Source: Citromicrobium sp. (lineage in GTDB: Bacteria > Pseudomonadota > Alphaproteobacteria > Sphingomonadales > Sphingomonadaceae). From it: a DNA stretch of 17,660 nucleotides. Under the pieces are notes generated by a model that made no database searches, was not told the DNA's origin, and saw only the letters and a program-made list of their open reading frames with translations. The stretch is from NCBI GenBank assembly GCA_003248395.1, contig QFNA01000089.1, positions 1 to 17,660 on the forward strand, given 5' to 3'. A program made the position numbers and the translations under genes. Of this stretch, positions 7,339 to 14,006 are shown piece by piece; the stretch's first letter is position 1, and every line of letters begins with the position of its first letter.

Positions 7339-7992
7339 TTATATATCGATGTCGAGGTCTTCGGCATCGAGTTCCTCTACCTCGTGCCCTTCGAACCGGG
7401 CGGTGAGAATGGACGCGGCCGTTACATGGCCGCGAAGATTGTCGACCAAATCCGCATGCGTCGCGCCCGGCATCAGCGTCAGCGGCAGATCGACGGCGAA
7501 GAGCTGGAAAACGTAGCGATGCTCGACCCCGAGCGGGGGGTCGGGCAGGAGCCATTCCGAATTGCCCTTGGCGTTCTTGCCGGTCCGCGGCGGCGCCTCG
7601 CCCTCGAATAGGGCGCCCTTCTGTGCGGGCAGTCCCCACACGAGCCAGTGGACATGTCCTGCGTCGGCATCTTCGACGACCAGCACGAGTTCCTGACTGC
7701 CTGGAGGGGGCGCGGTCCATTCGAGCGGCGGCGCCACCGAGTCATCCTCGATCGCGGTAAAGCTCGGATCGAGTTCGCCGCCATTGCGGAATGCTGCACT
7801 GGAAAGGGCGAAGCCTGAGCGTCCGAGCACCTTTTCGTCCGCAACGATCCCGGCAGTAAGCGCTGCCTTGACTTCGCTGCCGCCGACAGCCTGCTGGACC
7901 CATGCGGGCACACCGCTACTCAATGCCAAACTCCATCTTTCGGACGCAAAACGCGCCAGTCGAGCGAACAGCCTAGGCACAGCGTCACCCAA
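7339..7992 (-). CDS. YbhB/YbcL family (PEBP, Raf-kinase-inhibitor-like) protein
   Basis: 217 aa phosphatidylethanolamine-binding-protein fold. The family core is clear: SSAAFRNGGELDPSFTA, DDSVAPPLEWTAPPPGSQELVLVVEDADAGHVHWLVWGLP with the ligand-site Asp/His cluster, then RYVFQLFAVD and a C-terminal GHVTAASILTARFEG. Bacterial members are of uncertain function; some modulate kinases or proteases. About 50 residues precede the domain, with no good signal peptide. The only start giving full length is a TTG at 7992; a GTG four codons in (7980) is an alternative, and neither has a strong Shine-Dalgarno sequence. An Asp/Glu-rich C-terminus (EVEELDAEDLDIDI) is unusual for the family. Upstream of a SWIB gene on the same strand. 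Confidence 0.88.
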   Translation of the reverse strand: MGDAVPRLFARLARFASERWSLALSSGVPAWVQQAVGGSEVKAALTAGIVADEKVLGRSGFALSSAAFRNGGELDPSFTAIEDDSVAPPLEWTAPPPGSQELVLVVEDADAGHVHWLVWGLPAQKGALFEGEAPPRTGKNAKGNSEWLLPDPPLGVEHRYVFQLFAVDLPLTLMPGATHADLVDNLRGHVTAASILTARFEGHEVEELDAEDLDIDI

Positions 7993-8068
7993 AACACCAT
8001 GCCACGGCGGTCAATTTGCACCGTTTTCCGACCGGAACGGCGTTCTTTTCCACGACAAGGTCCTAAAT

Positions 8069-8096
8069 TTGCATGGTGTTAAGGGCCCGATACATA
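8069..8096 (+). promoter_or_regulatory. Candidate sigma-70 type promoter of the S41 protease gene
   Basis: TTGCAT at 8069-8074, a 16-base spacer and TACATA at 8091-8096, in the 188-base gap before the lipoprotein protease start at 8181. It resembles TTGACA/TATAAT with two mismatches in each box and is followed by a 7-bp inverted repeat. Pattern-based only. Confidence 0.4.
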
Positions 8097-8101
8097 TTGC
8101 G

Positions 8102-8120
8102 GCGGCAAGGAATTTGCCGC
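8102..8120. promoter_or_regulatory. 7-bp inverted repeat just after the putative -10 box
   Basis: GCGGCAA at 8102-8108 and TTGCCGC at 8114-8120, five-base loop GGAAT. Its place immediately downstream of TACATA and about 60 bases before the ATG fits an operator or a hairpin at the 5' end of the mRNA. No regulator is identified. Confidence 0.35.
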
Positions 8121-8180
8121 AGAGTAGGCTGTCTGGGTAAGGCGTCCGGGTGAACAGGGATCCGTGGGAGGACATTGAAA

Positions 8181-9617
8181 ATGTTGAAGAGTCGCGCAGC
8201 AGTGACCTATGCGCTTGCACTATCGCTGGCTGCTTGCGGTGGCGGAGGGAACTCCTCGTCGCCGCCTACTTCGTCGAGCAGCAGCAGTAGCAGTTCTTCG
8301 GGTGGCACCTCGACCACCAACCCGCCCAACCCCTGCTCGCTCTCGAACCGGCAGGATTGGGCCCGCGACGTACTCGAGGAATGGTATCTGTTCCCCGAGA
8401 GTCTCAACCTCAATGTCAACAAGGCGAATTACAATTCGCTGCAGGCCTATATCGACGCGCTCGTCGCGGGTGCGCCGGGTGAAGACAAGGGCTTCACCTA
8501 TGTCACCTCGATCAAGGAAGAGAACGACCTGATCCAGAACGGATCGAATGCCGGTTTCGGCGTCCGACTGGTATACGACGTCCAGGGCAACCGCGTCTTC
8601 GTCGCCGAAGCGTTCGAGGCAGGCCCGGCGCTTCCGGCAGGGATAGACCGCGGTACGCAAATTCTCTCGATCAATGGGCAATCGGTGAGCAGCCTTATGG
8701 CGAGCGGCGGGCCGCAAGCTGTCATCAATGCCCTCGGCCCGTCCGACCCCGGTTTGTCGCGCGATCTGGTTTTCGCCGATGCCTCGGGCGTCCAGCGCTC
8801 GGCAACCATTGCCAAGACCGAATATTCGCTCGACCCGATTTCAGATCGCTACGGCGTGAAGATCCTGAACGACGGCACGCAGCAGGTGGGTTACATTAAT
8901 CTGCGCACCTTCATCATCGAGGATGCACAGGCGCAGCTGCGATCGGCTTTCCGGCAATTCAAGTCGGAAGGGATCGAGAAGGTCATTCTCGACCTCCGGT
9001 ACAATGGCGGCGGCCTCGTCGACACGGCGGAGTTGCTGGGCGACCTCATGGGTGGCGGGCTGCAAGGGCAGGTCTTCTCCAAGACGATGCTCCGCCAGTC
9101 CAAATCCTCGCGCAACTCGACCCGACTTTTCCAGACGCAGCCCGAAACCATCACGGTCACCAACATGGCCGTGATCGGCGCAGGCGGCACGGCATCGGCA
9201 AGCGAATTGGTGACCAATTCCTTCATTCCCTATCTCGGCACCAATCTCGCGCTGGTCGGAACGAACACATACGGCAAACCCGTGGGGCAGTACGGGTTCG
9301 ACCTGTCTGAATGCGACGACCGTCTGCGCGCCGTGACCTTCAAGACGACCAATGCCGAAGACCAGGGCGATTACTTCGACGGTCTGGCGCCGGTGATGGA
9401 CCGGACGTGCTTCGCCTACGATGGTATCTTCACACAGCTGGGCGACCCGCGAGAGGAATCGATCGCCGCGGCGCTCGACTATCTCGCCGGGCGTAGCTGC
9501 ACATCGATCATGGGTGGCAGCATGTCGAGGACTGCGACATCGCGCAGCGCGCGTCAGGAAGTCTTGCAGCCCGAACGACCGAACACCTTCCAGCGCGAAA
9601 ATCCCGGCGTCTTCTGA
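8181..9617 (+). CDS. S41-family serine protease (CtpA-like), lipoprotein
   Basis: 478 aa exported protease of the C-terminal-processing/tricorn class. A lipoprotein signal ends in LSLAAC with Cys19 as the lipidated residue, followed by a Gly/Ser/Thr-rich flexible linker (about residues 20-50, including a run of ten serines). A PDZ-like region spans about 110-190 (GFGVRLVYDVQGNRVFVAEA, then LPAGIDRGTQILSING). The catalytic domain has INLRTFI, VILDLRYNGGG, and the nucleophile Ser341 in TASASE with Lys366 in TYGKPVG, 25 residues later, the spacing seen in Prc and CtpA. I start at ATG 8181 because GGGAGG lies about nine bases upstream; a TTG at 8175 is too close to that box. Probably degrades or trims periplasmic proteins. 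No partner protease inhibitor is adjacent. Confidence 0.93.
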   Translation: MLKSRAAVTYALALSLAACGGGGNSSSPPTSSSSSSSSSSGGTSTTNPPNPCSLSNRQDWARDVLEEWYLFPESLNLNVNKANYNSLQAYIDALVAGAPGEDKGFTYVTSIKEENDLIQNGSNAGFGVRLVYDVQGNRVFVAEAFEAGPALPAGIDRGTQILSINGQSVSSLMASGGPQAVINALGPSDPGLSRDLVFADASGVQRSATIAKTEYSLDPISDRYGVKILNDGTQQVGYINLRTFIIEDAQAQLRSAFRQFKSEGIEKVILDLRYNGGGLVDTAELLGDLMGGGLQGQVFSKTMLRQSKSSRNSTRLFQTQPETITVTNMAVIGAGGTASASELVTNSFIPYLGTNLALVGTNTYGKPVGQYGFDLSECDDRLRAVTFKTTNAEDQGDYFDGLAPVMDRTCFAYDGIFTQLGDPREESIAAALDYLAGRSCTSIMGGSMSRTATSRSARQEVLQPERPNTFQRENPGVF

Positions 9618-9629
9618 TCCGGATTATTG

Positions 9630-10028
9630 TCAGCCCTGCTCGGCGGTTTCCTCGTCGAGCAGGGAAAGCGCCTTCGCGATCACGTCGTCGGATGAAGCCG
9701 GCTTGGCGATGAGCGGTGCCGTCAAGGAGCGGATCGTCTCGTTGCGGCGATCGAGATCGCCCGAATGGATGACATAGCGAATGCCTTGCGCGTCGAGCGC
9801 TTTCGCAATCGGCAGGCAGGTTTCACCGTCCATCAGGCTGACATCGAGGACGGCACAGTCGATACCGGGCTCGGTTTGCTCGATCAGTTCAAGCGCTTGC
9901 GCCACTCTGGAGGCCGTAACGCAATTCAGTCCCGCATCCTCGGCAGCAAACTCCAGATCCATCAGGATCAGGGGCTCGTCATCGACCAGCAGGATTGTCC
10001 GAGAACCGTTGTCCGCCGAGGGGCTCAT
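9630..10028 (-). CDS. Single-domain response regulator (LovR-like receiver)
   Basis: 132 aa consisting of one CheY-like receiver domain and no output domain. Acidic pocket Asp16-Asp17-Glu18 (LLVDDEP), phosphoacceptor Asp62 (AVLDVSLMDG), switch Ser89 (IHSG) and Lys109 (IAKP) are all present. The ATG overlaps the kinase stop by four bases (ATGA), so the two are co-translated and presumably signal together. In Erythrobacter and Caulobacter LOV kinases are paired with such stand-alone receivers (LovR), which act as phosphate sinks or regulators of the general stress pathway. Here the kinase gene is broken upstream, so this receiver may be an orphan served by other HWE kinases, if it is still expressed. 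Confidence 0.92.
   Translation of the reverse strand: MSPSADNGSRTILLVDDEPLILMDLEFAAEDAGLNCVTASRVAQALELIEQTEPGIDCAVLDVSLMDGETCLPIAKALDAQGIRYVIHSGDLDRRNETIRSLTAPLIAKPASSDDVIAKALSLLDEETAEQG
9634..9664. terminator. Perfect 9-bp inverted repeat at the convergent gene ends
   Basis: CCCTGCTCG at 9634-9642 and CGAGCAGGG at 9656-9664, 13-base loop, starting 17 bases after the protease stop and lying within the last codons of the convergent receiver gene. No T-run follows on either strand, so termination activity is uncertain, but the position suits a bidirectional terminator. Confidence 0.4.
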
Positions 10029-10968
10029 GCAGGCAGCCTCACCACGGCGAGCAAGCCATCGCTTTGCCAGTCTCGTTCGATCGTACCCGAAGCCGATCGC
10101 AACAGCCGCTCGGTCAGATGCGTCCCGGACCCGATCAGCATTGTTGCGGGGTCCGGTGACGGACCGCCCGACTCTTTCCAGGTGAGTTCGAAGCTGTCGT
10201 CTTCGATATTCAGCTTCCAATCGACCGTCACCTGACCGGTTTCGGCAGTCCACGCGCCGTGGCGAATGGCATTCTCCGCCAGTTCCTGCAGCACCATTCC
10301 CAGGATCGAAAGCGTGCCGAAATTGACGCGCGTGCCATTGCCGGTGAAGAGCAGGCGCTCTTCCCCTTCGTAGGGTGAGAGGATTGCACGGATCGCCGGA
10401 CCGACCTCGATCGCGCCAGTCGATGCCTCATCCAGCGTCGTTTCATAGGCGCGGCCGAGGGCCTGGATGCGCTGGTTTATTTCCGCCGCTTCGTCTTCGA
10501 CACCGCGGACGCGCCCGGTGATGTTCACGATGCCTGAAATGACCGCGAACATGTTCTTCATCCGGTGCGACAGCTCGCGTGCCATCAGCATGGCGTGACG
10601 CTCTTCCGACCTGGCGGCGCGAACGTCGGAAACGTCCCACTGGCTACCGAAATAATAGGCCAGCTCGCCATCGTCGTCATAGATTGGACCGAGATGGAGC
10701 GCGTTCCAGAAGCTCGATCCGTCTCGTCCTCGTGGTAACCGGTCAGGCTGCGAAACGCGCGATTGGCGAAGACGATCGGATTGTCGTCCTGCTTGGGATC
10801 GGTCAGGCAAATCGCCATGCGCGTTTGCGCCATGGCACGCTCGAACAGCACGCCGGAGGAACCGGAAAAGGTATCTTCGGGATGCGAGTCGCGGAATCTC
10901 TGCGGACTCGTATCGAAGCGCAAATGTGCCTGGCCCTGTCCAGCGCGGCCGCCGTGTTCATCGGTCAT
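10025..10968 (-). pseudogene. LOV-HWE histidine kinase, disrupted by deletion of the LOV core
   Basis: Blue-light-type sensor kinase resembling the EL346/EL362/EL368 group of Erythrobacter litoralis. From ATG 10968 the frame encodes the start of the LOV domain (VLFERAMAQTRMAICLTDP, then NPIVFANRAFRSLTGYHEDE). At about 10721-10730 the match changes frame to RDGSSFWNALHLGPIYDDD and YYFGSQWDVSD, then the kinase H-box ARELSHRMKNMFAVI (His codon 10565-10567), N-box LQELAENAIRHGA, the W-x-E signature in FELTWKESGG, and the C-terminal GTHLTERLLRSASG, ending at 10025. Between GYHEDE and RDGSSFWN the family has about 35-40 residues including GRNCRFLQ with the flavin-reactive Cys; they are missing. Junction sequence is GAGGACGAGACGG. 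With the deleted codons it would be about 350 aa, close to EL346. The C-terminal kinase part remains open and could in principle be made from an internal start. Confidence 0.85.
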
Positions 10969-11013
10969 CTGCGGAGTTTCCAGGCAGTAGTCACAATAAA
11001 TCCAATGCTTGCC

Positions 11014-11039
11014 AATCGCATGGGAGATGATCGGGTTCC
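11014..11039 (-). promoter_or_regulatory. Candidate EcfG-type promoter upstream of the LOV kinase remnant
   Basis: Reading the minus strand: GGAAC (11039-11035), 17-base spacer, GATT (11017-11014), about 45 bases before the kinase ATG at 10968. The -35 is exact; the -10 differs from CGTT at two of four bases. LOV-HWE kinases feed the PhyR/EcfG general stress pathway, so feedback control would make sense, but the match is weak. Confidence 0.3.
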
Positions 11040-11101
11040 CGTCACAGCGGGCTTTTCCCGCGATGTGGCTCGATTACTTCACTGCAAGGCAGGCGACCGA
11101 A

Positions 11102-11554
11102 CTAGGCGAGAGCGATAGCGATCGTCGCCGTGCCGAGGCTCGCAAGCAGGGGAAGGCGCAAGCGCATCCACCACCGCGGCGCCAATGCCGCGGCACGCGC
11201 GTCGACAGCCAGCGCCAGCAACAATGCAGCCCCCTGCATCACAAGGACGGCCTGCGGAGCGATGGCGAAGAGCAGCCAAGCCGCATAAAGCGCGATGGCG
11301 AACAACGGCGGCAAGGCTCCTGCAACCCAGAAGAGCGCGAGCCCGCCGCGCCGCTCGGCCGCCGGGGCGCCGGCGGCAATGCCCCACCACGCTCCCCCTG
11401 CAAAACACAGCATGAGCGCTCCATAAGCGATGGCGAATGCCCTGATGCTGTCGGCGGGACCTTCCGGACCGAGATAGGCCATAACGACGCAAGCGATCTG
11501 CGGCAGGCACAGAATCGTGGCAGTCGCTGCAGCCCAGGCGGGAATGCCCTTCAC
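11102..11554 (-). CDS. DUF3429 integral membrane protein
   Basis: 150 aa inner-membrane protein with about five hydrophobic helices and few charged residues. The DUF3429 pattern is visible in IRAFAIAYGALMLCFAGGAWWG followed by FWVAGALPPLFAIALYAAWLLF. Function of the family is unknown. The only start giving the full family length is GTG 11554 (GTGAAGGGCATTCC); no strong Shine-Dalgarno precedes it, so a downstream start is possible. It begins 15 bases after the stop of the lipoprotein gene on the same strand and is likely co-transcribed with it. A 1106-residue reading frame also open on this strand through the region is not real. Confidence 0.85.
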   Translation of the reverse strand: MKGIPAWAAATATILCLPQIACVVMAYLGPEGPADSIRAFAIAYGALMLCFAGGAWWGIAAGAPAAERRGGLALFWVAGALPPLFAIALYAAWLLFAIAPQAVLVMQGAALLLALAVDARAAALAPRWWMRLRLPLLASLGTATIAIALA

Positions 11555-11569
11555 GACCGTCAGCCTGGA

Positions 11570-12007
11570 TTACGGATTGGCCGGTCCGGTGAACGGGCGT
11601 GCCTCGGTCCAGGCGCAGCCGCGGCGCTGCTCCTCGCCGATCATCAGGGTGACGGTGAACGGGTAGGTCCTGTCGCTCATCCCGTCGGAGCAATCGCCCT
11701 CGGTCACCATCATGTCGAAACGTTTTCCACTCAGCGATCCGGTGTAGCTGACCCCGCTGTTCCCCGCGAACCGTTCCACGGCAATGCGATCGCCGTCCAT
11801 GTTCTCTGGCGTGCTGTAGAGCAATTGTCCGCCCGCGACTTCGCCGCCCCAGAACGGCTCGGTGCCGGTGAACTTGACCGTATCCTCGGCCTTGATGCCG
11901 GAATAGGCGTCGATCGGCCCGCTTGCCGTTCCGCCATCGCCAGCCTGACAGGCGGCGAGGAGTATCGCGGCGAAGGCAGCGGATGAGAGCGACGTGAGTG
12001 GGCGCAT
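11570..12007 (-). CDS. COG3650-type lipoprotein
   Basis: 145 aa predicted lipoprotein: MRPLTSLSSAAFAAILLAAC is a signal peptide with lipobox LAAC, lipidated Cys at residue 20. The mature part has the COG3650-like pattern GTEPFWGGEVAGGQLLYSTPEN, then GDCSDGMSDRTYPFTVTLMIG and a late RGCAW, with two Cys (in GDCSD and RGCAW) that could form a disulfide. The family has no assigned biochemical role; it may bind or sense something in the periplasm. I use ATG 12007 because GGAGGG precedes it at good spacing and the signal peptide starts there; the frame is open back to 12052 but adds 15 residues before the signal. Followed closely by the DUF3429 gene. Confidence 0.85.
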   Translation of the reverse strand: MRPLTSLSSAAFAAILLAACQAGDGGTASGPIDAYSGIKAEDTVKFTGTEPFWGGEVAGGQLLYSTPENMDGDRIAVERFAGNSGVSYTGSLSGKRFDMMVTEGDCSDGMSDRTYPFTVTLMIGEEQRRGCAWTEARPFTGPANP

Positions 12008-12045
12008 GGAGCCCTCCGTGGGGTTGAATATTGGCCGACTTCGTG

Positions 12046-12067
12046 TTTCCATGCCGGACCATGGAAA
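12046..12067. promoter_or_regulatory. 8-bp inverted repeat in a divergent intergenic region
   Basis: TTTCCATG at 12046-12053 and CATGGAAA at 12060-12067, separated by CCGGAC. It sits in the 91-base gap between the divergent lipoprotein and Arg-rich protein genes, a typical position for an operator controlling both. No cognate regulator is in the window. Confidence 0.4.
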
Positions 12068-12098
12068 GCAATTCCAGCATCAATAGCGGGACCGGCCA

Positions 12099-12689
12099 GT
12101 GAAAGGTCTGGTCATCTTCGTGATCGCGGCGCTGCTTGCCGGTTTGGCGGGCGGCTATGCCGGTGGGAGCATGAGCGCCGAACCGGTGCTCAATCGCGGC
12201 GGCGAGGATGTGATCCCGTCGAGCAGCCTGATGGCCGCGAGCAATAATGCGATGCGGCGCAGCCAGTCGACGCCGGAGCATTATCCGCTCAAGACGCAAG
12301 ACGGGACGATCCCGGTTGCCGACCTCGCGCTCAACGGCAGGTTGCGCCATCGCCGCGAGGCGGTTGAGGAAACGCCAGAGCGCTACGAACCGCCCGAGGT
12401 CGAGCTGCCCGAACTCGCCATCGACCGCCATGCCGAGCGTATTGCGGCATCCCGGCGCGAGCGCCAGCTGGGGCAACGCGAGCGAGAGGTCGACGGCGTC
12501 GTGTTCGAACGGTCGACGCAGGTCCAGCCGGTCCCGCGCCGCAGCGTCTCCCGAGCCGAGGCGGAGATGGCGCTGGGCGGCCGGAACGAGCCGGGAACCG
12601 ACCGGCCTGCGCCCCGCCAGAGCGAGGGTGCACCGGGCGGATCGGCGCGTGTCGTCGATGTCGACGAGGAACTGGGCCGCTTCGACTAG
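12099..12689 (+). CDS. Membrane-anchored, Arg/Glu-rich low-complexity protein, unknown
   Basis: 196 aa protein of no recognised family. Residues 3-23 (GLVIFVIAALLAGLAGGYAGG) form a signal anchor or uncleaved signal peptide. The rest is rich in Arg, Glu, Pro and Gly, without predicted hydrophobic core, and looks mostly disordered, with a short charged helical stretch (LAIDRHAERIAASRRERQLGQREREVDG) around residues 107-134 and an acidic end DVDEELGRFD. Start GTG 12099 gives the hydrophobic segment directly and no other start candidate fits; the upstream ribosome site (AGCGGGACC) is weak. Codon-position GC looks coding, and the reading frame is free of stops over the full gap between neighbours. 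Divergent from the COG3650 gene. Confidence 0.7.
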   Translation: MKGLVIFVIAALLAGLAGGYAGGSMSAEPVLNRGGEDVIPSSSLMAASNNAMRRSQSTPEHYPLKTQDGTIPVADLALNGRLRHRREAVEETPERYEPPEVELPELAIDRHAERIAASRRERQLGQREREVDGVVFERSTQVQPVPRRSVSRAEAEMALGGRNEPGTDRPAPRQSEGAPGGSARVVDVDEELGRFD

Positions 12690-12728
12690 TCCCGGTCCGG
12701 ACAGCCCGATCTGCCGCGCGAAAGGAAA

Positions 12729-12761
12729 ACGGCGGGGACTGCATGGAGCAATCCCCGCCGT
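12729..12761 (-). terminator. Rho-independent terminator of the CBS gene
   Basis: Perfect 10-bp stem: ACGGCGGGGA (12729-12738) and TCCCCGCCGT (12752-12761), with an inner TGC/GCA extension in the 13-base loop. On the minus strand the stem is followed by TTTTCCTTT, a U-rich tract. It lies 23 bases past the CBS stop and 39 bases past the stop of the convergent Arg-rich protein gene, so it may serve both. Confidence 0.8.
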
Positions 12762-12784
12762 GTCGTGTCGGTATGATCGGGCGA

Positions 12785-13240
12785 TCAGGCAGGCTGTTGC
12801 TGCTGCGCCTGCTGTTGCTGGGCCTGCTGGCCCGGCTTCGAGATCTGCTGGATCGTATCGCCGCTGAGCTGGTCGCCCGCTGCTGCGACCACGTCTGCCA
12901 GCGCGGCGACGCCGACAACCTTGTCGTTTTCCGTCACGTAGAGGCGACGGATCTGCTTTTCCTGCATCGTCTGGGCGGCCTGCTGCAGGTCGCAGTCGGG
13001 ACCGACGCAGACGGGCTGCTGGGTCATCACCTGCTGCACCGGCTGGTCGGGCGCACAGCCCTTCGCGACGCCGCGCACGGCGATGTCGCGGTCGGTGACA
13101 ACGCCGGCGAACTTGCCGTCCTGCATCACCGGCATCGAGCCGAAATTGCCCTGCTCCATCTGCTGCGCGACCTGCTGGATGCTGTCCTGGGCCTGCGCGC
13201 ATTGCGGGTTGGCGGTCATGACTTCTGAAATCTGTGCCAT
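12785..13240 (-). CDS. Tandem CBS-domain protein with Gln-rich tail
   Basis: 151 aa soluble protein. Two CBS motifs make one Bateman module: residues about 1-58 (ISEVMTANPQCAQAQDSIQQVAQQM...GSMPVMQDGKFAGVVTDRDIAVRGVA) and about 66-120 (VQQVMTQQPVCVGPDCDLQQAAQTM...IRRLYVTENDKVVGVAALADVVA). Such modules bind adenine nucleotides, but this stand-alone copy has no fused effector. The last 25 residues are Gln/Ala repeats (GQQAQQQQAQQQQPA), probably disordered. ATG 13240 is preceded by GAGAGGA at eight bases. A candidate EcfG promoter lies about 36 bases upstream, fitting a stress-induced role. The frame further upstream is open but reads through the divergent promoter region. Confidence 0.9.
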   Translation of the reverse strand: MAQISEVMTANPQCAQAQDSIQQVAQQMEQGNFGSMPVMQDGKFAGVVTDRDIAVRGVAKGCAPDQPVQQVMTQQPVCVGPDCDLQQAAQTMQEKQIRRLYVTENDKVVGVAALADVVAAAGDQLSGDTIQQISKPGQQAQQQQAQQQQPA

Positions 13241-13275
13241 CGGTAAAATCCTCTCGTAAGGGGTTGCACCTGACC

Positions 13276-13301
13276 AATGGACGGCAAGGCCCATTCGTTC
13301 C
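13276..13301 (-). promoter_or_regulatory. Candidate EcfG promoter for the CBS gene
   Basis: Minus strand: GGAAC (13301-13297), 17-base spacer, CATT (13279-13276), about 36 bases before ATG 13240. Exact -35, one mismatch to CGTT in the -10. It faces away from the similar site at 13367-13391. Confidence 0.5.
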
Positions 13302-13366
13302 GGCCCGATCCTCCCGCCGCCGCAGGACTGGCGCGGCGCATCGCAAGCGGGAGCGCGGCAGGTGCC

Positions 13367-13391
13367 GGAAAGATGTGGCGCGCCACGCGTT
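13367..13391 (+). promoter_or_regulatory. Candidate EcfG promoter for the PRC-barrel-like lipoprotein
   Basis: GGAAA at 13367-13371, 16-base spacer, CGTT at 13388-13391, about 37 bases before ATG 13428. One mismatch in the -35 (GGAAC consensus), exact -10. Together with the minus-strand site at 13276-13301 it makes a divergent pair. Confidence 0.42.
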
Positions 13392-13427
13392 GAGGGGACG
13401 AACACAGTCGATACAGGAGTTTACGAC

Positions 13428-13880
13428 ATGCGCCGTTTTATCACCCCGCCCCTCGCCCTTGCCGCCGCCCTCTCGCTGGCCGCCTGCGAATCGCAGGCGG
13501 AGCAGGAGGCCGATGCCGTAGAGGACGCCATTGAGCAGGAAGCCGACGCGAGCGCGGCTGCTGCCGGGACCGAAGAGGCCGCGCTCGGCCTCAGCGAAGG
13601 CCAGCTGCTCGAAGCCGATCTGGTCGCCGCCGACGGGACCGATCTCGGCGATATCGAGCAGGTCCGCCGCAATGCCGCAGGCGCGGTCGAGGGGCTGCTG
13701 GTCGAGATCGAGGATTCGGATCCGGAGCGCTATGTCGTCGTGCCGATCGACGGGCTGACCACGCGCGCCGACGGGGCCGACACCGACCTGCAGGCCAGCA
13801 TGACCGCCGAGGAACTGGCCGGCCTGCCCGATGCCGAACTCGACACGATCACGCCGGCCGCCGAGCCGATGGCGCAATAA
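13428..13880 (+). CDS. Lipoprotein with PRC-barrel-like domain
   Basis: 150 aa. Residues 1-20 (MRRFITPPLALAAALSLAAC) are a lipoprotein signal with lipobox LAAC, Cys20 being lipidated. A Glu/Ala-rich linker follows (about 21-55). The folded part at about 60-125 resembles a PRC barrel: LVAADGTDLGDIEQVRRNAAGAVEGLLVEI, then RYVVVPIDGLTT and the late SMTAEELAGLPD. PRC-barrel proteins are small beta barrels used for binding or adaptor functions; a periplasmic membrane-anchored version is common in sphingomonads and related genera. ATG 13428 is supported by AGGAG about ten bases upstream (ACAGGAGTTTACGACATG). The stop at 13880 is followed by a 126-base gap to the PNPOx-like gene. Divergently arranged with the CBS gene, sharing a 187-base promoter region. 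Confidence 0.8.
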   Translation: MRRFITPPLALAAALSLAACESQAEQEADAVEDAIEQEADASAAAAGTEEAALGLSEGQLLEADLVAADGTDLGDIEQVRRNAAGAVEGLLVEIEDSDPERYVVVPIDGLTTRADGADTDLQASMTAEELAGLPDAELDTITPAAEPMAQ

Positions 13881-14006
13881 CCACATAAAGGTGGCGTGCC
13901 GTTCCCCCGCCGGACCGGCGCGCCCATCCCCACCACACAATCCCGCCGGAATCGCCGCGAAGCCTCGCGCGCTTTCCCGGCGGACGGAGCGCAGGAGAGA
14001 CGCCAG

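Noticed and set aside
10969..11062. In-frame extension of the LOV kinase upstream of its ATG (ARCDGNPIISHAIGKHWIYC...)
   Set aside because: The frame is open back to a TAA but contains no ATG, GTG or TTG before 10968; the zinc-ribbon look of the translation is probably chance, though an unseen older reading cannot be ruled out.
11009..11986. A 325-codon plus-strand open frame
   Set aside because: It is antisense to the DUF3429 and COG3650 genes, and its translation is low-complexity Arg/Gly/Ala with no recognisable domain.
12787..12835. CTGCTG/GTTGCTG repeats considered as a microsatellite or regulatory repeat
   Set aside because: They are the Gln codons of the CBS protein tail read from the other strand.
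13896..14006. Upstream in-frame start for the PNPOx-like gene
   Set aside because: The added residues are Arg/Pro/Ala-rich without conservation, and AGGAG directly precedes ATG 14007.
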